From Chloroflexota bacterium (GTDB lineage: Bacteria > Chloroflexota > Dormibacteria > Dormibacterales > Dormibacteraceae), in contig VBFW01000216.1 in NCBI GenBank assembly GCA_005880525.1, forward strand, positions 1 to 7,019: DNA of 7,019 nt. The letters run 5' to 3'. A program made the position numbers and the translations under genes. The notes beneath the pieces were generated by a model, which made no database searches, was not told the origin of the DNA, and worked only from the letters and a program-made list of their open reading frames with translations. Shown one piece after another: positions 1-5,558 of this stretch (position 1 is the first letter of the stretch; each line of letters starts with the position of its first letter).

Positions 1-649
1 CGAGCGGCATGAATCGCACGCTTGCCCAACCGGCCGTCGACGCGATGTCGCGAAGCTCATCAGGCGTGCGATACGAGTCGACCGTGTCGCTGAGGTACCG
101 GTAGGCCGAGGGTTCGCCGGACAGGGCCCCGCCCAAAGCAGGCAGCAGCGTGCGCAGGTAGACCCGATAGGCGGAGCCCACGGGCCCCCGCGGCGGTTTG
201 ACGAACTCGAGCACGACCGCGCGTCCGCCCGGCTTGAGCACGCGCGTCATCTCTCTCAGACCTCGCACCGGATCCGCAAGGTTGCGCAGGCCGAACGCGA
301 TGGTCGTGGCGTCGAACGACGCCTCCTCAAACGGAAGGTTCAGCGCGTCGCCCTCTTTGAACTCGATTGCCGGGTGGTGCCGCCGCGCCGTGGCGAGCAT
401 CTCCGGGCTGAAGTCGAGCCCGAGCACCCGCCCATGCGGACCCGCGATGCGGGCCAGCTCCGCGGTCAGCTTGCCTGACCCGCACGCCACATCCAGCGCG
501 GACCCGCCAGCTTGCAAGGCCGTCTCTCGCGCGGCGCGACGGCGCCACCCTCCATCAGTGCCGAGCGAAAGCACCGTGTTTACGAGGTCGTATCTGTGCG
601 CGATGCGGTCGAACATCGTCCGCACGGCAGCGGGGTCGCGCTCGCTCAC
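1..649 (-). CDS. menG: Demethylmenaquinone methyltransferase (MenG/UbiE family), C-terminus cut by window edge
   Basis: This SAM-dependent C-methyltransferase would methylate demethylmenaquinone in the last step of menaquinone synthesis, at the cytoplasmic membrane face. Reading from a GTG at 649, 216 codons remain open to the left edge. Family marks appear in the usual order: an N-terminal MFDRIAHRYDLVN stretch (residues 12-24), LSLGTDGGWRR (27-37), the SAM-binding motif LDVACGSG (52-59), GLDFSPEML (77-85), LPFEEASFDA (105-114), the UbiE signature AFGLRN (118-123), LKPGGRAVVLEF (138-149) and SAYRYLSD (181-188). The protein should end a few residues beyond the window, since the family is about 230 residues long. 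The start is supported by a GAGG box 8 bases upstream that overlaps the stop of the preceding gene. It is the last visible gene of the minus-strand operon. Menaquinone rather than ubiquinone as substrate is inferred; the family call is firm. Confidence 0.93.
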   Translation of the reverse strand, partial: MSERDPAAVRTMFDRIAHRYDLVNTVLSLGTDGGWRRRAARETALQAGGSALDVACGSGKLTAELARIAGPHGRVLGLDFSPEMLATARRHHPAIEFKEGDALNLPFEEASFDATTIAFGLRNLADPVRGLREMTRVLKPGGRAVVLEFVKPPRGPVGSAYRVYLRTLLPALGGALSGEPSAYRYLSDTVDSYRTPDELRDIASTAGWASVRFMPL

Positions 650-657
650 CAAAACAA

Positions 658-661
658 CCTC
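658..661 (-). promoter_or_regulatory. Ribosome binding site of menG overlapping the upstream stop codon
   Basis: On the minus strand the sequence reads TGAGG: the TGA stop of the membrane-protein gene (662-660) shares bases with a GAGG Shine-Dalgarno box, followed by 8 bases and the GTG start at 649. This spacing decides the menG start and suggests that translation of the two genes is coupled. Confidence 0.6.
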
Positions 662-1220
662 ACGCGGTCGAGTTGACGACCAGCATCGCGAAAAGGTGCC
701 GGCGCCACAGATACAGGCTGATCCAGACCGCGAGACAGAACAGCCCAACACTCAGCTCAGGCACCCAGAAGCGCAACGGCGGCTCAGGGTAGTTCGCCAG
801 CTTCATCAAGGCGCCGGTTGTGTGGTTGCTGACCGCCACCATGTCGCCGAGATAGCACTCGACGTAGACCTTGTCTTGACGAGGAAACGCTGAAGGGTCC
901 GCCCCGCCGATCCGCTTTACCTGCATGTCCTGAGAACCTTCGACGGTTCGAAGCGTGACCTGGTCCGAGCTCGATCCGATCACGTACACCTGCGTGATCG
1001 TCACGCACTGGGCTACCGGCTTCGCCGAGCACAGGCCGATACGCGATGCCGGGTCTGCCTGGGCCTCCACGTAGAGATAGGTTTCGGAGCCGCCTGTGAT
1101 CAAGGCGACGATGGCGATGAATGCGGCCCCGAACATGGGAACGACGATGAAGTCTGGATCTCGCCAGCGCGATGTCGGGTGGCGCATCCGCGTGCGACGC
1201 AGTGATGGTTGCTCATCCAT
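660..1220 (-). CDS. Two-pass membrane protein of unknown function
   Basis: I do not recognise a family. The 186-residue product has a basic N-terminus (residues 1-21, several Arg), a hydrophobic segment at about 24-43, a polar region of about 105 residues, a second hydrophobic segment at about 151-172, and a short basic-to-hydrophobic tail (WRRHLFAMLVV). Positive-inside bias predicts both ends in the cytoplasm and the 44-150 loop outside. The loop has three cysteines (64, 72, 122), enough for one disulfide, and an alternating hydrophobic pattern that suggests beta strands. The ATG start follows AAAAAGGG with 6 bases between, and only 3 bp separate it from the thiolase stop. Its own stop overlaps the menG ribosome binding site. 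The two well-formed membrane segments, good start signal and tight packing argue that it is real. Its position between thiolase and menG hints at a membrane or respiratory link, but that is inference only. Confidence 0.75.
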   Translation of the reverse strand: MDEQPSLRRTRMRHPTSRWRDPDFIVVPMFGAAFIAIVALITGGSETYLYVEAQADPASRIGLCSAKPVAQCVTITQVYVIGSSSDQVTLRTVEGSQDMQVKRIGGADPSAFPRQDKVYVECYLGDMVAVSNHTTGALMKLANYPEPPLRFWVPELSVGLFCLAVWISLYLWRRHLFAMLVVNSTA

Positions 1221-1223
1221 GGG

Positions 1224-2423
1224 TCACCCTTTTTGCCAGACGGACGCGATGCCCTGGCCCACGCCGATGCACATGGTCGCCAGGCCGTACTTCGCGTCGC
1301 GGTGCTGCATCTCGCGCACCAACGTGCCGACCAGTCGCGCGCCGCTGCAGCCGAGCGGATGGCCAAGAGCGATGGCGCCGCCGTTGACGTTCACCAGGTC
1401 TTCGTCGAGTCCAAGCAGGCGCATGCATGCCAGCGACTGCGACGCGAACGCCTCATTCAGCTCGATCACCTGCATGTCGCCCGGCTCGAGGCCGGCCTGC
1501 TCGAGAGCCTTCAAGGATGAGGGCACGGGTCCAATGCCCATGTAGTCGGGGTGAACACCGGCCGCAGCTGCGGCGACGAGGCGAGCAAGAGGCTTCAGGC
1601 CGCGGCGCTGCGCCTCCCCGGCCGACATCAGCACCAGCGCGGCGGCGCCGTCGTTCAGGGGCGATGAGTTGCCGGCGGTGACCGAACCGCTATCGGCAAA
1701 CGCGGCCCGCAGTTTTGCGAGCGCCTCCAACGATGTGTCGGCGCGTGGCCCCTCGTCGTCTACCAGTCGCAAGGCCTCTCCTTTCTTCTGCGCGACCTCG
1801 ACCGGGACCATCTCTTCGGCCAGTCGACCCGATTTCTGCGCAGCGAGCGCGCGCTGGTGACTCCGCAGCGCGAACGCGTCCTGGTCCTCGCGCGACACCT
1901 CGTACTTCTGGGCCACGCGCTCGGCGGTCTCCCCCATCTGCAGCGTGCCGTACATCGCGGCCATCTTCGGGTTGACGAGGCGCCATCCCAGGGCGGTGTC
2001 GTACGCGGTCTGCGGGCCGCGCGGGTAGGCGCCGTCCGGCTTTGGCATCACCCACGGCGCGCGCGTCATGCTCTCGACACCACCCGCGACGATCACATCG
2101 GCCGCACCGGCCTGGATCTCGCGCGCCGCGGCGATGGTCGCCTGCATGCCGGAGCCGCACAGGCGGTTCACGGTCTGGCCCGGCACCTCCACGGGAAAGC
2201 CCGCGAGCAGCAGGGCCATGCGCGCCACGTTGCGGTTGTCCTCGCCCGCCTGGTTGGCGCAGCCGAGGATGACGTCATCCACATCTTTGGGCTCGACGCC
2301 CGCGCGATTCACCGCCTCCTTGAGGGCTATCGCCGCCAGGTCGTCGGGGCGCATGTCCTTCAGCTGCCCGCCGTATCGACCCATCGGCGTGCGCGCGGTG
2401 GCGACGATGACTGCCTCAGGCAA
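1224..2423 (-). CDS. Acetyl-CoA acyltransferase (thiolase), PcaF/PaaJ-like
   Basis: This cytoplasmic type-I thiolase would cleave a 3-oxoacyl-CoA with CoA, releasing acetyl-CoA (or succinyl-CoA plus acetyl-CoA if the substrate is 3-oxoadipyl-CoA). Counting from a TTG at 2423 (399 residues), the nucleophile is Cys89 in NRLCGSGMQA, NEAF lies at 323-326, His355 is in ALGHPLG, and the second acid/base Cys385 is in MCIGVGQG; the triad is complete. GCANQAGEDNRNVARMA (about 55-71) together with NRLCGSG is typical of the PcaF/PaaJ branch rather than FadA. The reading frame stays open to a GTG at 2450, but those nine extra residues (MGRLGGGVR) are encoded by a hairpin repeat. Starting at TTG gives the usual thiolase beginning (PEAVIVATARTPMG) and usual catalytic numbering, with GGGGG 7 bases upstream. 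It follows two crotonase genes, as expected for a beta-oxidation-type module. Chain-length specificity cannot be read from the sequence. Confidence 0.93.
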   Translation of the reverse strand: MPEAVIVATARTPMGRYGGQLKDMRPDDLAAIALKEAVNRAGVEPKDVDDVILGCANQAGEDNRNVARMALLLAGFPVEVPGQTVNRLCGSGMQATIAAAREIQAGAADVIVAGGVESMTRAPWVMPKPDGAYPRGPQTAYDTALGWRLVNPKMAAMYGTLQMGETAERVAQKYEVSREDQDAFALRSHQRALAAQKSGRLAEEMVPVEVAQKKGEALRLVDDEGPRADTSLEALAKLRAAFADSGSVTAGNSSPLNDGAAALVLMSAGEAQRRGLKPLARLVAAAAAGVHPDYMGIGPVPSSLKALEQAGLEPGDMQVIELNEAFASQSLACMRLLGLDEDLVNVNGGAIALGHPLGCSGARLVGTLVREMQHRDAKYGLATMCIGVGQGIASVWQKG

Positions 2424-2430
2424 CCTGACG

Positions 2431-2463
2431 CCCCCACCTAACCTCCCCACACGGTGGGGAGGG
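2431..2463 (-). repeat. Palindromic hairpin element A, in the gap before the thiolase gene
   Basis: A perfect 9-bp inverted repeat (CCTCCCCAC at 2442-2450, GTGGGGAGG at 2454-2462, 3-base loop) is followed on the minus strand by the G-rich run TTAGGTGGGGG. It fills most of the 48-bp gap between the upstream crotonase stop and the thiolase TTG start. The stem ends 18 nt before that start, and the GGGGG (2431-2435) lies 7 bases before it, so the element seems to supply the ribosome binding site. It shares layout and part of its sequence with element B (4040-4074). There is no T-run, so it does not look like an intrinsic terminator. It may be a REP-like intergenic repeat or an mRNA processing/stability hairpin. 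Confidence 0.75.
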
Positions 2464-2471
2464 ACAATGGC

Positions 2472-3260
2472 TCACTTCTTGCGGCGCGCTAGGAAGGCCT
2501 GGACGCCGTCGGCGAACTCCTGGCTGCCGGCCTGCGCTTCCTGGAGGTACGACTCGAACTCCAGCGCGCCCTCGTAGCTCGACTCCAGGGCATGGTTCAC
2601 CGCGCGCTTGGCCGCCGCAAGCGCCTGGCGCGGCTGCTTCGCGAGCTGACCGGCGAAATCGCGAACCTCTTCCTCGAAGCGGTCCGCGGGTACGACGCGG
2701 TTGATGACGCCGAGGCGGTGCGCGTCCTCCGCCGGCAACGCCTTGCCCGTGAAGAACATCTCGTAAGCCACGGCGGTCCCAGCCAGGCGCGGCAGAAGCC
2801 AGCTGACCCCGCCGTCCGGGGCCAGGCCGATGTTGATGAACGCCTCCATCAGGTACGCCTCGGGCGTGGCGATCCGGATGTCGCACGCCAGCGCGTAGCT
2901 CGCGCCGATGCCGACGGCCGGACCGTTCATCGCGGCGATCGTCGGCTTCGGCATGGTGCGAAGGCGCGTGAGCATCGGCATGTACTCGTTGCGCAGGACG
3001 TTGCCTACGTCTTCAGGCGTCCGCATCCCACCGCCGCCGACCATCTCGGTGACGTCAGCGCCGGAACAGAAGGCGCGGCCGCTGCCTGTGAGCACGACGA
3101 CGCGAACGGCGTCATCTCTCTCGGCCTGCTTGATCGCCTCGCCGAGCTGCTGCCGAGTAAGCGCGCCGATCGCGTTCATCTTCTCCGGCCGGTTGAGCCG
3201 GATGAGACCGACGCCGTCGTGCGTGTGGAGCATCACGTGCTGTTCGACTTCAGTCGCCAT
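2472..3260 (-). CDS. Crotonase-fold protein, PaaG-like enoyl-CoA isomerase (hydratase glutamates missing)
   Basis: This 262-residue protein belongs to the enoyl-CoA hydratase/isomerase superfamily. It shows RLNRPEKMNA (21-30), the CoA-binding/oxyanion segment FCSGADVTEM (64-73), a second oxyanion segment around MNGPAVGIGA (111-120), and a C-terminal helical region ending in FLARRKK. Aligned by eye with the neighbouring hydratase, its two catalytic Glu positions are Ser121 and Phe141, while Asp149 sits in the GLAPDGG turn. That matches PaaG (ring 1,2-epoxyphenylacetyl-CoA isomerase) and related double-bond isomerases, whose motif is GLIPDCGGTWLLPR against GLAPDGGVSWLLPR here. It should therefore move a double bond or rearrange an acyl-CoA rather than hydrate one. 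The ATG lies 3 bp after the upstream gene's stop, with AAAGGA 9 bases before it. The superfamily is certain and isomerase chemistry likely; the exact substrate is unknown. Confidence 0.88.
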   Translation of the reverse strand: MATEVEQHVMLHTHDGVGLIRLNRPEKMNAIGALTRQQLGEAIKQAERDDAVRVVVLTGSGRAFCSGADVTEMVGGGGMRTPEDVGNVLRNEYMPMLTRLRTMPKPTIAAMNGPAVGIGASYALACDIRIATPEAYLMEAFINIGLAPDGGVSWLLPRLAGTAVAYEMFFTGKALPAEDAHRLGVINRVVPADRFEEEVRDFAGQLAKQPRQALAAAKRAVNHALESSYEGALEFESYLQEAQAGSQEFADGVQAFLARRKK

Positions 3261-3263
3261 CTC

Positions 3264-4037
<774 letters not shown>

Positions 4038-4039
4038 CA

Positions 4040-4074
4040 CCCTCACCCCTGACCCCTCTCCGAAACGGAGAGGG
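4040..4074 (-). repeat. Palindromic hairpin element B, in the leader of the hydratase gene
   Basis: A perfect 9-bp inverted repeat (CCCTCTCCG at 4054-4062, CGGAGAGGG at 4066-4074, loop AAA) is followed on the minus strand by GTCAGGGGTGAGGG. The stem ends 16 nt before the hydratase ATG at 4037, and AGGGG (4046-4050) lies 8 bases before that ATG. With element A it shares a stem starting CCCTCYCC, a G-rich tail beginning TYAGG, and the same placement just before a minus-strand start codon. If transcription begins near 4088 it lies entirely in the 5' leader of the operon. Confidence 0.75.
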
Positions 4075-4094
4075 TGCCCTTACCCACATCGACG

Positions 4095-4100
4095 ACCATA
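4095..4100 (-). promoter_or_regulatory. Candidate -10 box for the minus-strand acyl-CoA operon
   Basis: TATGGT read on the minus strand would place a transcript start near 4088, giving a leader of about 50 nt that includes hairpin element B before the hydratase ATG. No clear -35 is visible, so the call rests on the hexamer and its mirror position to the moaA -10. Confidence 0.3.
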
Positions 4101-4108
4101 GCGCCGTC

Positions 4109-4114
4109 TATGAT
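4109..4114 (+). promoter_or_regulatory. Candidate -10 box for a leaderless moaA transcript
   Basis: TATGAT lies 7 bases before the A of the ATG at 4122, exactly where transcription would begin. No Shine-Dalgarno sequence precedes this ATG, so a leaderless mRNA is the simplest reading. The -35 region is weak (TCGACG at 4089-4094, spacing short). Confidence 0.4.
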
Positions 4115-4121
4115 CGGCTAC

Positions 4122-5120
4122 ATGGGGGGCAGGCGTTTACTCGACTCATACGGCCGCGTGGCCGACGACCTGCGGATCTCGATCACCGACCGATGCAACT
4201 TCCGCTGCATCTACTGCATGCCCGCCGAGGGCCTGAAGTGGCTGGCGCGGGACGACCTGCTGCGCTTCGAGGAGATCACGCGGCTGGCGCGCATCTTCGT
4301 CCAGCGCTACGGCGTGCGCACCATCAGGATCACGGGCGGCGAACCGCTCGTTCGCATCAAGGTCGAGGAGCTCGTCGGCATGATCAACGCGATCGATCCG
4401 ACGCTCGACATCACCATGACCACCAACGGCGTCCTGCTGCGCGACAAGGCGCAGAAGCTGGCCGAGGCGGGATTGAAGCGCATCAACATCTCGCTCGACA
4501 CGCTGCACGCGGATCGGTTCCACGAGATCGCGCGCGCTGACATGTTCGCGCGCACCATGGACGGCATCGAAGCCGCGCGCGAGGCGGGCCTGTGGCCGAT
4601 CAAGCTGAACATGGTCGTGATGCAGGGCCACAACGACGACGAGGTCGTCGACTTCGCCCGGCTCGCGCGCGAGAAGGGCTACGAGGTCCGCTTCATCGAG
4701 TTCATGCCGCTCGACGGCGACAACATCTGGACCAACGAGCAGGTGGTCCCGAGCCGGCGAATCCAGGAGCAGATCGAGGACCTCTTCCCGCTCGAGCCGG
4801 TGAAGGACACGCGGCCCGGCCCCGCGACGCGCTTCAAGTTCGCTGACGGCAGGCCCGGCGGCGTCGGCTTCATCTCTTCGGTCAGCCAGGCCTTCTGCAC
4901 GACATGCAATCGCGTCCGGCTAACTGCCGAGGGCGGCCTGCGCACATGCCTGTTCTCGCTGAACGAGACGCCGCTGCGCGACCTCATGCGCTCGGGCGTC
5001 TCCGACGAGCGGATCGGCAGCGTCATCGAGACCGCGATCTGGCACAAAGAAGAGGGACATCTCATCAACAAGCCCGGCTTCATCAAGCCGGCCAAGAACA
5101 TGTCCCAGATCGGAGGGTGA
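4122..5120 (+). CDS. moaA: GTP 3',8-cyclase MoaA, molybdenum cofactor biosynthesis
   Basis: This radical-SAM enzyme converts GTP to 3',8-cyclo-GTP, which MoaC turns into cyclic pyranopterin monophosphate. From the ATG at 4122 (332 residues) it has the SAM-binding 4Fe-4S cluster cysteines at 25, 29 and 32 (CNFRCIYC), GGEP at 72-75, TTNG at 100-103, the second, GTP-binding cluster cysteines at 259, 262 and 276 (CTTCNRVRL, then LRTC), and the conserved C-terminal Gly-Gly (331-332) needed for activity. Spacing and length match E. coli MoaA closely. Other in-frame starts are an ATG at 4110 and a GTG at 4074, but the latter falls in hairpin element B. The 4122 start gives the usual short N-terminus (LLDSYGRVADDLRISITDRC) and suits a leaderless transcript. 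No other moa or moe gene is in view; the next gene is a GNAT acetyltransferase overlapping its stop. Confidence 0.96.
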   Translation: MGGRRLLDSYGRVADDLRISITDRCNFRCIYCMPAEGLKWLARDDLLRFEEITRLARIFVQRYGVRTIRITGGEPLVRIKVEELVGMINAIDPTLDITMTTNGVLLRDKAQKLAEAGLKRINISLDTLHADRFHEIARADMFARTMDGIEAAREAGLWPIKLNMVVMQGHNDDEVVDFARLAREKGYEVRFIEFMPLDGDNIWTNEQVVPSRRIQEQIEDLFPLEPVKDTRPGPATRFKFADGRPGGVGFISSVSQAFCTTCNRVRLTAEGGLRTCLFSLNETPLRDLMRSGVSDERIGSVIETAIWHKEEGHLINKPGFIKPAKNMSQIGG

Positions 5121-5548
5121 TCCGAGAGCTCGCCCCCGGGGAAACCCACCTCGCGTACGCGGCCATGCTCGAGCTGCGTCCGAAGATCGGGTCGAGCGCC
5201 GACTTCGTGCGCACCGTCAACGACAAGCAGCGGCCGCAGGGCTACCGGCTCATCGCGTCGTTCGATGAGGAGGACGAGCAGGCGGCCGGCGCGGCGGGCT
5301 TTCGAGTCCTCGACTACCTCGCATGGGGCCACGCGCTCTACTGCGACGACCTGTCGACCCGTGAGAAGTACCGCGGCCGCGGCCACGCGGGCGCGCTGAT
5401 GGACTGGATGGTCGACGAGGCCCGCCGGCTAGGGTGCGGTGAGTTTCACCTCGACTCCGGTGTTGGGCCGGATCGCACCACCGCGCACAGGCTGTACTTC
5501 AACAAGGGCATGCGGATCTCCGCATTTCACTTCCAGCGCCCGACCTGA
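5117..5548 (+). CDS. GNAT family N-acetyltransferase
   Basis: This 143-residue protein has the single GNAT fold that moves an acetyl group from acetyl-CoA to an amine. It begins IRELAPGETHLAYAAMLELRP, as many small GNATs do, and carries the acetyl-CoA pyrophosphate loop in motif A as YRGRGHAGALMDWMVDEARRLGC (about 85-107, RGRGHA core), followed by a motif-B-like LDSGVGPDRTTAHRLYFNKGM and a closing ISAFHF strand. The start is a GTG at 5117 that shares bases with the moaA TGA stop (GTGA). GGAGG sits directly against this GTG, too close for normal initiation, so reinitiation by ribosomes finishing moaA is likely. The frame is open further upstream inside moaA, but that part is low-complexity and moaA-antiphase, so it is excluded. 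The substrate cannot be told. Coupling to moaA suggests co-expression, not necessarily a cofactor role. Confidence 0.88.
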   Translation: MIRELAPGETHLAYAAMLELRPKIGSSADFVRTVNDKQRPQGYRLIASFDEEDEQAAGAAGFRVLDYLAWGHALYCDDLSTREKYRGRGHAGALMDWMVDEARRLGCGEFHLDSGVGPDRTTAHRLYFNKGMRISAFHFQRPT

Positions 5549-5558
5549 CGAAGCGGCC

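Larger units (their letters stand above)
4091..4118. promoter_or_regulatory. Imperfect palindrome between divergent genes; candidate operator or shared promoter
   Basis: The arms 4091-4101 and 4108-4118 are inverted copies matching at 9 of 11 positions (CTATGATCGGC on plus, CTATGGTCGTC on minus) around a 6-bp spacer. Each arm contains a -10-like hexamer reading outward. The arrangement fits either a dimeric repressor site or two back-to-back promoters that RNA polymerase could not occupy at once. No -35 box is convincing on either strand. Confidence 0.4.

Noticed and set aside
198..893. Plus-strand open frame of 231 codons opposite menG and the membrane-protein gene
   Set aside because: The low-complexity Ser/Arg/Ala-rich product lies antisense to the clear MenG signature and across the menG start; not a gene.
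4040..4068. G-quadruplex on the minus strand formed by the repeat tail
   Set aside because: Only three runs of three or more G are present, so at best a two-layer structure is possible; the hairpin and ribosome-site reading is simpler. The tail of element A has the same limitation.
4054..4074. Hairpin element B as an intrinsic terminator
   Set aside because: It is a strong stem but has no T-run on either strand, and it lies between two divergent 5' ends where no transcript needs to end.
4904..5116. Upstream extension of the GNAT frame inside moaA
   Set aside because: It overlaps the conserved second iron-sulfur motif of moaA in another frame, and the extra residues look like out-of-frame translation; GNAT homology begins at the GTG at 5117.
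4679..5386. Minus-strand open frame of 235 codons across moaA and the GNAT gene
   Set aside because: It runs antisense to two well-supported genes and across their junction, with no family motif; treated as a shadow.
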